A stretch of 64,000 bases of DNA from Lunularia cruciata (GCA_948567375.1 OX419756.1:4035001-4099000); one strand, 5' to 3'; shown: positions 47,041 to 58,785, counted from the first letter of the stretch. The notes: a model not told the origin generated them from the letters alone. Numbers and translations are program-made.

Positions 47041-50000
47041 ACATTGGAGTTAAGTCAACTCCCAATGTAAACGTGTAATTGGCTGAGAACAAAGAGGAGC
47101 AAGGAGCACATAATCAATTGAGCCACCCCTAACATTGTGCTAGACTCAATTTGTGTAGTAGTAGGTGATTGACTAGTATCTAGTCCATCGTGCACTCCAT
47201 CACCACCTTCCATGCTTGCACTAGGATATGTAGGAGCTATGGATGTCATTTGTAGTGCCTCAAAGAATGTGAAAGACTAAGGGAGTTTGACCTTTCTACC
47301 AACCTCACCTCTTTATGTGTCCAACTCCACTGATGCTCCTTCAGGCTTTGGAGCACATATCACATTCCTAGTCATTATGACAAATGCATCTACTTGTACT
47401 AATCTACACATGAAGTCAAGTACATCAATATCACTAACATAAGAGGTGGAAGCCTCAATGCTTAAATCTCATATCTTCTAAGCTATAGCCATGCTAGCTA
47501 ATCTTTGCTCCAACTACTCATAATCAGAGTAGCCATAGCTATATCAAAAGAAGAGGCAAGTATTGGGCCCCTACTAGGTGTAGGTCCTCTATCACCTTGT
47601 CTTCCATGGCCTATAGTTCTTCTACCGTTTGCCATAGTAGCCCTACCACTCCAAAACTCTAGGTGGAGGTCAAAGCATCAATCACTAGTGGGACCAAATT
47701 GATGGCAATGGTCACATTATCTTTGAGTTGGTTGTGGCACTCTAGAGGTATCATGCTCATCACCCTAGGGACCCTCTCTCTTGTGGTGAAGTCCACCACA
47801 AGTCCAACATGCAACACCATCACCCAATAGCTACTATTGACCATAAAATGAAGGTAAAGGTCTAGGTGCACTAGGCCTTCTACTTGCTCCATAAGATTGT
47901 GCTGTCCACTCTGTTCTCAAAAGCCAACATGGTGTGGTGCACTCTATTTGCACCCTAAAACAAGTAATAATTATAGATGATGTCTCCCTACCAAATCCAG
48001 ATGTTGCCACTCTCTCCTACAACATGTTGAGCTCAATATGCTTAGCCAAACCAAAGATCACCATCAAAGTTGGTGAAGTAACATGCAACAACATAGCATC
48101 ACAACTCCTTGTCTAGTATCCTATACCAAAATGGATTGCTTGGGCCTTAGTAACCCCTTTAGAGAAATTGATTAGCCATCTTATGCAAATTTATGCCTTG
48201 CATAGACTCTCTCTAGCCTTTCATTTGAATTCTTGAAAGCTCTTTAGCTTGTTAATTAGCACTCCTTGGTAGTTTTTCCTCAAGCATGGAAGAACTCCAC
48301 CATGGAGTTAAACCTTGATATTCACCACCTTTTGAAATGATATCTCCTTTTGTAGTAGCACTATCTCCCGCTAGTGCACCTTCATTGGATACACCAATGC
48401 TACTAGAGCTAAAACTCATGAGTACTATAGATCTATCCCTTGAAACAAAACTTGAAGTGATGAAGATGTAGTTTGGAAACCAATATTGTCTCCATAGCTC
48501 AATCTCCTCCAAGTGAGCTCTCGTGAACTCATGGACCCTCTAAGTGCTAGAACAACCTCCTCCATGCCATGAAGGATGTGAACAAAGTCATGTTCTGCAC
48601 CTATTGTAGATCATACTAACTGTCAAACTCTTGGATGAAGTCATCCAATGTAATGATACATAATTTACCACAGTAGGGCTTAGGGCCTTTGGATGCCTTA
48701 TAAATCTTGTTCAAATGGTGCAAATAGACCAAGTGCACTCTCAACTAAATCAACTCCCGTGTCAAAATCCAAATCAAAATCAATCTTCTCCTTCATTGAG
48801 ACAAGGGATATATGCTAATATTGAGTGCTACTCCAAGTAAACCTACTATGGACTATAGCAAAATCTCCTCTAGCATCCTTGGAGAACTCTATCATGATGA
48901 TGTACTCCAAACTACAACAACCTGGTATCACCACCAAGAATTACCACCACCAACAAAACACTAATATAATTATGACTATTATAACTATACTAGGGGAAAG
49001 AATTACCTATAAGTTGCCACATCACATCATGAACTCTCATGGTCTATAATTCATGACTTCTTATCTCATCAAAGATAAACTAGGTAGTTTGCTTGGTCAT
49101 CACTCTAGTTGCACTATCAAGACCATACTAGAGCACCAATGATCTAAATATTAGGGCACTTCACATTAACATGGTGCAAAAATAGGAAATAGAGAATGAA
49201 AGAGGTACAATCACAAGAAATATAAACAATAACCTTCCATCTCACTAATTAAAACTTGATTTACTCTGTCATCATTTTTCATTTGATAGAGTAGGATTGT
49301 TTATCTCCTCATATGCTACCAATATCACCAAGGATAAGATCAAATCTCCTATCCTAGCCAAAGCTACATGGGTGTAGGTATGAGGCCACCAGTCTCTAGG
49401 ATAACAAGTGAGGATGGATCAATTTGCTAGGACACCAATCTAGGAACCAAAGAACCAAGACCTTGTTGCACATAATCCTAAAGAGTGAGTAGATTTTACC
49501 AAAGGACTACTAAAAACTATCTAAACTAGCTAGCCTCACGTTAGCAAGTTGGCATGTTGGCCTTCTAGGCCTTTGTAGCCTCTCTAGCTCAAAGCACTTT
49601 GATTCAAAACCTCACAATTCCAAAATTTAGCCAAATGAGGCATTTCTTACCAAACCAAATCCTCTCCAAATTTGGCTAACCTCTACCAACTTGAGTACTA
49701 GGTAAGGCAAATCTCTACCAAATTCTTCTTGCCAAATTAATCCTTTCTAAATTTGGCTAATCATTACCAACTCGAGCAATAGCTAGAACAAACTCCACCA
49801 AATTTGACCAAACTTAGATAACCTCCAACTCTAGACGACATTTGCCAACTCAACCTCCAAATCAAAACAACCTTTGCCAATCTAGAGAACCTCTAAATCC
49901 TTTGCTAACTACCAAATCAAGTCAAATTGAGGAGATGGGGAGCTCTAAATCCCTAATTTGAAAGGATGAGAACCCAAATCTGACCCCAATTTTGCTCTTT

Positions 50001-50240
50001 GTGCTCAAGCTGCACAACCATGACCACCAATTTCCCTCTCCTACCCTCAAATTGAACACTTGTTGATTCAATTTGACCTCAATTTGGGCAATGCTTCCAT
50101 GCACCATTTGCCCAATGGTCAACGAGATTGTCATTTTACAACAATTTCCATAGTGCTTTGTACACGATTCACTCTCAAGGAAATCAAACAATGATTAAAG
50201 GTACAAACAATCTTCCAAGCTTGGAAATAGCACCAACTCC
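47041..50240 (-). pseudogene. outer element gag region (decayed) with zinc knuckle
   Basis: The clearest signal is a CCHC-type knuckle read on the minus strand at 47769-47813, ACWTCGGLHHKREGP, with the last cysteine changed to glycine. Open remnants at 48252-48512 and 49922-50191 lie where the gag body should be but have no sharp motifs. Stops occur in every frame. The region lies between the nested chromovirus and the outer LTR-like sequence. Confidence 0.7.
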
Positions 50241-50880
50241 CACTCTTCTTGTACCCAATTTTCCCTTTAAATTCACTTCTCTAATGTGATCAGTTCAATT
50301 CACACTTAACTCAAATAAGAAATCAATCATTCAACTCAAGAAACTACCAACAATGGGCACTGATTACATTGTGCTAAGAGACTCTAGGGGACTCTCGTCA
50401 ACTTTTGTCCACCATAGCTAGGAACTCAAAGGCTCAACATTAGAGAAATGAACTCTATGGAGCTGCAATTCAAAGGTATACCCTGTGTACTCGACCTAGC
50501 ACTTCAACCCTAATGGCATCATTGATGATCCATTTGATGATGCAAATGATGTGATTGTTAGTAGCTCCAAAGGCATGATTAGTAACACTAACACAAATTT
50601 GGTCGCCATTAAGTAATCTTTGAGCAGCAATTGATATAACAATGACTGCCAAAATTAATATTACAACATACGAGCAAACTAGCATTAGTGTCATGACAAT
50701 CATCCAAGCTTCCTAAACCCAAATGATTCCAATGATTCTATAAACCATAAAAGTTTAAGAAATATTACATAAACAAGATCTATTATAAGAATAATAAAAG
50801 TTATAAAATTTTAAGGAACACTACTTAAAGTAGATTTATTATCACAATAAATAAAAGTTACAATTATTTTGGGGTATTAT
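50241..50880 (-). repeat. LTR-like sequence of the outer element, 5' side
   Basis: A block at 50305-50691 matches 32483-32877 in the same order (ACTCAAGAAA, AAGAGACTCTAG, GGAACTCAAAGG, GACCTAGCACT and GAGCAAACTAGC-like segments). On the minus strand it can begin TATAATACCCC at 50880, a decayed TGTAATACCCC LTR start. The outer part does not match the 3' side, so the exact boundary is uncertain. Confidence 0.5.
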
Positions 50881-51284
50881 AGCAATTCCAAGAACAACCC
50901 CAAATATGGAATTCAAAAAGTGAAAAATTAAAACTCCCAATTGAGATGGAAAGAGAATGCTTGTATGTTTAGGCTTTGTTTTCTTCTTGTGACTACTTTA
51001 ATGAACTATACACCCCAAAATATGGAATTCAAAAAGTGCAAAAATTAAAACTCCCTAACACCTAACACGTCCAATAGATGGATTATTCCCACATGAAAAT
51101 AAGGCATGCGGATCATGTCCATGGGAAAACATGTATATTACACTAGTTAGTTCCCATGATTTTCATACGCCACTTTATTTTATGAGTGAAGAGATTTTTC
51201 TTTATAATATGGTCTCTTAATTAAGTTTATTACATTTTATTGGAAAAATTGATATGAAATTCTAGGTGAAGAATTTCTTTCACG

Positions 51285-51363
<79 letters not shown>

Positions 51364-51538
51364 ATTTTATTTTTTGGATGATAAATATATTATGATAGTT
51401 TTTCTTTAAAGTTCTCGTTGTAGATTGATTAAAAGTTGATAATGGTAGTACGGAATCTCACTTATGTCCTTGCAATGCTCTGTCCTCGTTTGTGACGATT
51501 GGTTGTCGGAGACAAAGCGCGTGAAATGCAATAACAAG
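50881..51538. other. AT-rich spacer with short direct repeats
   Basis: A segment of about 45 bp, CCAAATATGGAATTCAAAAAG to TAAAACTCCC, occurs twice (about 50897-50940 and 51013-51055). Between them lies a 40-bp block (AGGCTTTGTTTTCTTCTTGT and on) that recurs at 58047-58088. An AT microsatellite follows. No gene was seen. Confidence 0.6.
51287..51356 (+). repeat. (AT)35 microsatellite
   Basis: An uninterrupted run of AT dinucleotides covers 70 bp and is followed by ATGTAT. Length may be affected by assembly. Confidence 0.97.
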
Positions 51539-51616
51539 GCGACCGCGTAGGAAAAATGAAGGATGGGAAGACCCCATCAAGCCGTACAAGGGAGAGACAA
51601 AAAAGGTAACATGGGG

Positions 51617-52313
51617 CTAAGCCCCAATAGAGTTTGTATGAGAAATCTGCCCTACCGCACCTAAGATATCCGAGCTATGCAAGTCGTACGGTCTACACAC
51701 AACTGGAAAATCCAAAGAAACATCACCTAATGTGATTGCTCTCCTATGGATTGCACCAGCAACTGCCCTCTGTAGAGCAATGGACACACGCTGTCTAAAA
51801 TAAGCTACAAAGTATGAGAGTGAGAGTGGTACTCCCTGACGCCTAACATGATAAGCTCTTGCGCACTCCCTGACAAATGTGTCAAATGCCGTGTCCGTCG
51901 CTCCATATAACTCCAAGGCTAGAGGAACAAAGAGGTGACCTCGCTGCATGCCCCTATACTTGGAGACCTTGTGACCTGCTGCTGCACTTGCCGCCCATCC
52001 AGGGGGATGGGTAATCACTCCCTCCGAAACTGTATCCCGTGTAGGGTCCTTGACCACGACATCTGCTACTATCACCTGATCATCTCGGACCAAGTATAAG
52101 TCTGCCCTGACACGTGTCGTCTGCAACGCATACAAACGCTCCCTCCAAGCTAAGTATCCACTCTTTCGTGCCATAGCAAACACTATGTCTCTAATGGCAT
52201 CATGTGTAGCTATCTTTTGTCCTCCAAAAGGACACCGTGTCATGTGGACCGCCGCTGCATCTAGTGTAGAACCACACTCACAAGTGAGTAGTGAAGATGC
52301 AGATGGGTGGATC
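51617..52313 (-). pseudogene. CxCG finger and nuclease-like C-terminus of the RT-derived family
   Basis: The open frame is intact for about 232 codons. It contains the finger CECGSTLD...HMTRC, the putative nuclease block RADLYLVRDD...IVADVVVKDP, and HKVSKYRGMQRG, LFVPLALELYGATD, FVRECARAYHVRR and HRRAITLGD. The stop codon TAG lies inside the hairpin GGGGCTTAGCCCC (51613-51625). The nuclease assignment rests only on the DL...VAD..V spacing and a following lysine, so it is tentative. The gene is cut from its upstream part by the LTR. Confidence 0.75.
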
Positions 52314-53005
52314 TGTAACGACCATTTGTGCATGTGTGTGGTATTGTGATATTTAGCTTGGTATTATAAGTAATTAAGAGATATTATTTATATAGAGATA
52401 AAGGATGGTTCTATATTAGTCATGGTTAGCTAAAGTTAGTCATCGCTAAGATGGAGTGGACTTTACTTTAGAGGAAGTAGAAAAGATGAGCACCACTATT
52501 TTGGATTTTAGTGTATTGACTTGGTATTATTCCTAGGTGTTTGGCTTTGAGGAAAGAGTTGAGAACTCTTGGGCCCGCAAGCCTTTTTGTTTTGGATTCT
52601 TCTTTAGTCCAAGGATAGCCCATGTGAAGGAATCCTTGACTTAGTGGTTGGGTCAAGATAAGACCACATGCTTAGGGGAATATGCCCATGTGAATGGATA
52701 TTCCTTTCTACTTTTTGACTTTACTTGACTTTTAGTCTAGTAACTTGAGTTACTACAATAATTAGTAACTTTGGTACATAACTATTTCACAAGTATATAA
52801 ACAAGGGGTGAGGAGGTACTCATCATCCTTTCATTTGCAACTATCTCTCTCTCATTGAGTTCTCTATTGAGCAATGTCTTGAGTCTTGGAGTGTTAACCT
52901 TGGAGGAGTATGATGGAGTTCGGGTTCTTTGCCTTCTTAGTCCATGGTGCGCTACCATAATAGCCATCAGAGGTTCATCCTGAGTGAGAGACAGGCCGGC
53001 TCACA
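52314..53005 (+). repeat. solo LTR inserted in the RT-derived ORF
   Basis: It starts TGTAACGACCATTTG and ends GGCTCACA, 692 bp, with a TATA box TATATAAA at 52794-52801. It matches the solo LTR at 39368-40054 in inverted orientation. Removing it joins RFRLGLV to HPSASSLLTCECG, as found uninterrupted in the copy at 31.4 kb. Flanks GATC on the left and AACC on the right correspond to the same AACC of the unbroken copy, fitting a short, decayed target duplication. Confidence 0.9.
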
Positions 53006-53660
53006 AACCAAACCTAGGCGAAACCTCATCGCTGTAGAGAAAGTAGCCAGTGCGAGTCGGAAAGCCCTAATGCAAGGTCGAGCTAGGATCCACGAGCCTG
53101 CACCCTTGCCAGAGCAAGAGCATAGACGTGCTCTAATGGCCTGAGGAATGGACAAGTCAGCTAAGAGAGAATGTAGCGTATGCTCACACTGTCGCTCCAT
53201 CAAGGAAGACTGTAGACCTCTAGTCCAATCTAACGATAGTGGGGCAAACGATGGAAAACCCTCTCGTGCTCGTGGGGATAGACTATCTCTCGTCTGCAGC
53301 AATAACACCTGGAGAGAAAAGGATCCTCCCTCCACCTCTATCACATAAGTCTCCAAAACCGGCCTATCAGCAACCACAAAACAAGAGGCAAGTAGGGGTG
53401 CCAAGAGAGCCCAACTACCCAAAAACGCTATAGGTGCCATCTCCTCCATAGAAAGCAAGCCAACCCCACCACATAAGATCGGTAGAGCCGTCTGTCTACG
53501 TGCCAAATCCCCTTTCACACACTCAAAAGTCCCTAGTCCAATAATATCACCAAAGACTCCCATAATCCTCCTATCAAATGCTATCAATATGAGGCGGGAT
53601 TTTGTCCAATTGTCTGTGACGAGGCTCGCGAGGCACGGCCCTCATGAGGACAGAAAAGGG

Positions 53661-56600
53661 AACCGGTTAGTACATATATTCAATAAAAATTTTTTTTGGA
53701 ATCTAGGTGTGCTTGAAAGTGAACAGGTGAATATCATTAATATGTACTCATCTAAATACAAAACAAACATTAAGTATAACATGAACTTCTTTTATGTCTT
53801 GCATGAAATTCTTTATAATTATCAAAGTATAAAAATTAATGCTTTTTAAGCATAATGCTCATATAAAAATTTTTTCTTTTAGAAATTCAGTTTTTTAAAA
53901 TAATGTAAAGATAGGGTAATAGAACTTCATTTTAAATTAACTTCACTGTACAAATTATATGGCTTTTCTTTATGTTAAGGATGGTAGAGTAGATAAAAAA
54001 TTCTCCATTGAGGTTCCGAGAGTCTTGATCTCTATTAAGTAATTACATTTACTGTAGTAAATATTGACTACTGCGGTATAAAGGAGATTTGATTTCAATC
54101 TCAGAAGTATCCATATCTAACTCTAAGGTTTCACTTCTATACATTGACCATCTTGAGCTGTTTGTCGTACGTGTTTCTTCTTTCTCAAGGAGTGAAAATT
54201 ATTTGTGTTGGAAATAAAAACTATATAATCATGATCAGAATCAAAATTGCGTATTAAAGATCCGAGATAGTTGATTAGGGAATAAAAAATGATAAGTCAA
54301 ATAAATTAATTATACCTTTACGAAATTTACTCTTTGAGTCTTGAAGTATAACTTTGATATATTTATTTTTACACTTCATGATCTAGTATTTTGAAGAGTT
54401 TTGAAATTAAAATGTGGTATTCTCAAAGTACCTTATGTTCCAAGTTTCTTGTTCTTTAAATATCCCATTTCTAGCATATCATAAGACAAAATACTTAACC
54501 TGCTACAAGTTTCATATATAAATCCAATATGATATCTTGAATTGGGAATTTATTTAAATTTTATTATTTGGTTTTACCTCAAAATTTAATACCGAATTCA
54601 TCAACCTAGCTAAAAGAACAATCTGGTGAGTGAGATTTCTTAAAGCAAAATTTGAAGAAATAGGGGTTTCAATTTGACCTCTTTGGCTTTTATAGAAGAT
54701 GTTTTATAAATAAAAAAAGATTAGGTCAGTATGTGAAAGTTTATAGGATGGACCAAGGGTAACCCTCAGCTTTCATTATAGCAAATTTCTGGCTATATAA
54801 TTTGGAGGTGAACCTCTTAAAATTTGACTTTTCTTCATAGTTATATAATTATGATCCCAGATTTAAATTTGACATGTATTATAAATTTGTCTCTTGTAAT
54901 GCTATCATTTTTGGCCTTAAGATAAAACTATCTTCTTGAGCTGCACTGTTTGTTTGGTATCCTCGTTCAAATTTCAAATGTCCAACCATGGCTTATTTCT
55001 CCTTTCATTTTTAAGAAGATAAATTATGCGGATGATCGATTATACTAATTTAGAAAGCAGAGGTGAAGAAATCCAAACATGTGTCATTATTGGCTTTATC
55101 TTTCACTAACAAAGAAGACAAAAACAAGAAAGCTCCCAACCATGATGAATTAAGTGAATATTATGAATATGATTTTATTTTGTAAGGTGCATGTGAGGTT
55201 ATATGAAGTGAGGAGTAGAATTTGTGTGTTTACGTCACATTTGATTTAGTGGAAATATCAGTATTTGAATGAATGAGTATAGATACTTTACCACTAAATT
55301 TTATGTCATGTTCAAAAAAGATATTATTACACATTATTTCCGTTATTTTTTTATAATTTAAAAATATTTAATTTCTCATTTATTTGATACCTACTAGAAC
55401 AGCAGTCACAAAAAGAAAACTTGTTTGTGTGTATCTAATTACAGCTCTTGATAGATTTGATCACCAATCAACTGAAAATCTCTAGAAAGAAGACTTAAAA
55501 GAAATTAGCACAAGTGCTACAATATAATCTATCTATTTTACAATAAAAATATTGGCACTTGCTGTGATTGATCTGATAAAAAAATTGATGGTGGGGAGGA
55601 GAATCGAAGTATTCCCACCCCACTTTCACCTGTTTAAGTTTTACCCAAACACCATTTCGAACCCCGTTCTGCTATGAATGTGGTGGTGCTCTCTGTGGTG
55701 ATTCCTGAAAAGGTGGAACTTCTGTTTTGTGAGCAAACTGCACTACTGTGAGCAGATAAAATAACGACACGAGCATACACATCAGCAGCAGCAAACTTTG
55801 CGCAGAGAGCTAACGCCGAACGTGCGACGCGTCAGGTTAGGCTAAGACAGGTAGATACAACAACCGTGCCTAGAAATACTGTGAGGAAGAGCAGAAACAC
55901 ATATGTCTCTCAGCTTGAAAATGGAAGAAAATGTAGAAGACTGTTGGTGCCATTCATCGAGCACCACTTGCCACCATTCTGTCCTGCACTGAACTAGGTG
56001 CTGTGTTCTTGTATTCTGTAATAGAACCAAGTCTTCGAGCACGTACTGTACCTATCTATTTGACAATAAAAACATTTATATTCATTAGTTATAAAAGTGT
56101 ATGACTCTCAATGTGGGAAAGTACAATAAAACCTTATTTTTCTATTTTGAAAACAAAACAGATTTCTTGGTTGTATTACAGTGCTGGATGGACACATTTT
56201 AAGCATGAAATTTCATAATAAAAAATATTGATATGGGGAAACTCTTTTATTGAGATGATAAAATTCTAATAAAAACTTATTTATACCCCAAGAACTATTT
56301 TCATAAAGTTGAAGCTAATAACATTTTTTTTATTGTTCTATCTTGGTGCATAATTGTCAACCACTGATTGTGATAATTCCTTATTTAAAAGGATTCATGT
56401 TTTCTCAAGTGATGTTTGACCACATTAAATAATATATTTTGATAGAAGTGAGTATATGAAATGAGTAAAATAAATTTTTTCTTTGATTTCTACTTGTTTA
56501 TATTTCTTTATGTAGTTTGTAGATTTTTTACTATTTTTTTTCTCTTGCCTATAGCTATGTTATGATCCTACATGTTTAGAAAAGTATAATTTGATCAATT

Positions 56601-56793
56601 TGTATATTTCAGGTTGAAGCTCCTTACATATATTTTGCAATCTCATGATATATCGTTACATTCTTTTATACCCAATTTTGTACAAGCTATCACTCTAAAT
56701 AGGATGAGAACTTTAGCAAGCATACACACTTAGTAAAAAAAGTTATGTAAGCACACAATAGACGGAAGAAAGAGATATCCACTTGAATTTAAT
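53661..56793. other. AT-rich sequence, no gene recognised
   Basis: Low GC to about 55580 with only short open frames. A somewhat GC-richer stretch at 55600-56050 has no recognisable protein on either strand. Confidence 0.5.
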
Positions 56794-56801
56794 TTATAAA
56801 A

Positions 56802-57365
56802 GGGAATTGTTAAATTCATCTCGCTCGTGGCTAAATTCACCCCTCACTTGTGGCTTGGCTTGGGATGTTTCCTTCATGCATCGCAGGCCCCTACTACTGC
56901 TCCTTGTTCAATAGCTCGGGCACCCACATTCGTCATTTTGCATTTCAGACTTGATACTTCCATGATGCTATCCCCTCCTTCCTTGGTCTTTGTACAGTTC
57001 TCTCGAAGCATATCTCACATGTCTTTGAGATGTTAACTTGGCTGCTGTCTACTTGGGCTATACTTAACATTTACCACCACGATCACATTTGGTGACAATG
57101 CTATTTCTCTAGAGTGTTGTGTTGTAACTTCATATCCTTGTGTGTTTGTGTGTGCGCAAATGTTCAAATACGTTTCTTCGACGGAACTTTATGCGTACGG
57201 ATGGGGCAACATGATGGAAGCTACCTCGTCCAATATGCAAAATGGTAGATGTGTGTACTAGAGCAATCGAACTAGGAACTGCAAATGATACTTTGACAGC
57301 AAGGGCCACGCGTGGCACACGAGGGGGTGAATTTAGTGACACGGAAGGTGAATTTTGCAATCCCC
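56802..57365. mobile_element. 564-bp long-inverted-repeat element with perfect 8-bp target duplication
   Basis: The ends are GGGAATTG... and, on the opposite strand, GGGGATTG.... They are flanked by identical TTATAAAA copies at 56794-56801 and 57366-57373. The two halves of the element are inverted copies of about 250 bp each: AAATTCA, CTAAATTCACCCC, GTGGC, TGCTC, TAGTTCG/TAGCTCG, CACAT and CATTTTGCAT blocks pair in order. An 8-bp duplication fits hAT-type or similar DNA transposons. There is no transposase, so it is non-autonomous. Confidence 0.85.
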
Positions 57366-57373
57366 TTATAAAA

Positions 57374-58186
57374 TCCTATTCTCATATGACTCAATCCCTT
57401 CCTGATGATATATGTTGGTTTAGACAGAATATCGACATGAATCAACTTAATATTACTATAGAAGTAATGCGCGTTTACAAGTAATACGAAGTATAGATAT
57501 ACTCGTGCACTGAAGCTGCAGTGACATGATAACTGAATCCCAATACCTTCATCATCATGAAGTCTTTGAGGAGATATTTACAAATCATCGTTTATTTCCA
57601 CAGTAATACTATCGAATTCTGTATCGAGAAACTCGACCAGAAAGAAATTAAAGTTTGGATTCCTATTAACCACATGTAAAGTGGTGTTGAAAAGTAGTAT
57701 CCCCATGTATGTTAATAAGGATACTGTTTCCATGCATAAAGCCGAGAATAACCTGAAAGACTATAACTCCAACATTCTGGAAAAGCTTTTTCGTTTTGTG
57801 TCAGCTCTGGTACCAGACAAATATGAGATTCATGTCCTAGCCCTGATATTTGGGTTCCGTTGTACCTACATTTTAGCAACAATAGTCAGTATCATTACCA
57901 CTATACCTATACCGACCTACATAGGGTAGGTACAAAAGTAGTAATTTATATAAAATATACCGACCTAACCTCTACAAAATGATATTATAAGAATAGGACC
58001 TTGTATACTACAAAGGTTGAGATACAAAAAGGATGTTCAGATGCGTAGGCTTTGTTTTCTTCTGGTGTCTACTTTAATGACCTATACTGCAAGGAAAAAC
58101 CCTGAGGAGTGAAAGGAAAATATTTCTTACAACCATTTTGACTCTCGAGACGTATTGATTGTGACAATGTCTATCTTTCGTAAACT
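57374..58186. other. AT-rich sequence, no gene recognised
   Basis: Only short open frames (such as 57681-57929) without family resemblance. A block at 58017-58088 matches 50940-51012. Confidence 0.45.
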
Positions 58187-58425
58187 TCAAAGACACTGCT
58201 AGCGTATGCTACCTTGTTTTATATTATAAACACCAGATAACTTAATATTTAATACATATTTCTTTTATTTCCCCTTGATTTTTTTGGTGTGTAGGTTTTC
58301 ATATCTAAAATTTTTAGTACATATGTAAATATATTAAAATTTTAAATAAGTATAATAAATGTGTATCGTATACTAAGTTATTTGGTGTTGACCACATAAA
58401 ACAAGGTAGGTTAACATGTCTTTGA
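58187..58425. repeat. inverted-repeat (MITE-like) element of about 240 bp
   Basis: TACCTTGTTTTAT at 58210 pairs with ATAAAACAAGGTA ending at 58408. The pairing continues inward over ACACCAGATAACTTA/TAAGTTATTTGGTGT, and outward over TCAAAGACA (from 58187) with TGTCTTTGA (to 58425). The centre is AT-rich. No target duplication was found. Confidence 0.75.
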
Positions 58426-58785
58426 TGTCCACCAACGACATAATGAATATGTCATATGAGACTAATTGGTTTCATGTTAAATAAGAGAAACGGAGTTTCT
58501 AGACAAACTCAGACATTAAAAACTTTCATAGTAACAGTTTTGTTGAAAATGGTCTGTTACTTTGACTTAAGAAACATTTACAGGATCTTGGAACTATTCT
58601 TAATATCTACTTGGATGGAGTATATTAGCTTATATCATGCATCCCCAAAATTTCACAGTAGGTTTGATAGTTGTATTTGATGTAAGTTTAAACCACCTGG
58701 GAAGAAAATGATAAGGTACTCTCAGTCGACATATTTTGATTTAAGAACGGATAAGAAAAGAAGAATCTAGTAGTTGGTTGAATTC

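Larger units (their letters stand above)
32388..50880 (-). mobile_element. outer gypsy element (minus strand), heavily interrupted
   Basis: Reading from 50.9 kb down: LTR-like sequence, a gag zinc knuckle (47769-47813), then RT (40.3 to 39.05 kb), RNase H (39.0 to 34.8 kb), integrase (34.6 to about 33.3 kb) and LTR-like sequence again (33.0-32.4 kb). The pieces are in gypsy order on one strand but separated by three insertions: a plus-strand chromovirus at 40685 to about 47035, a solo LTR at 39368-40054 and a 3.75-kb element at 35015-38761. A block of about 390 bp is shared by the two ends (32483-32877 and 50305-50691), but flanking LTR parts differ, so the two ends may not be from the same insertion. 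Confidence 0.78.
51538..53660 (-). mobile_element. RT-derived repeat family, best copy (copy 5), split by a solo LTR
   Basis: Two coding blocks on the minus strand, 53006-53660 and 51617-52313, form one C-terminal RT-element region once the solo LTR at 52314-53005 is set aside. The upstream block has LPILCGGVGLLSMEEMAPIA and FLGSWALLAPLL, then SGKGAGSWILARP and MRFRLGLV. The downstream block has TCECGSTLD, AAAVHMTRCPFGG (CxCG-H-C finger), ATHDAIRDIVF, VRADLYLVRDDQVIVADVVV and a conserved tail. Similar architecture is known from C-terminal regions of RT-bearing elements with a restriction-like nuclease. No RT catalytic core is present; the copy is 5' truncated near 53660. The 3' terminus is GCGGTCGCC at about 51538. 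Confidence 0.85.

Noticed and set aside
57130-57484. Overlapping open frames on both strands at 57.1-57.5 kb
   Set aside because: They lie wholly or mainly within the inverted-repeat element at 56802-57365 and reflect its structure, not a gene.
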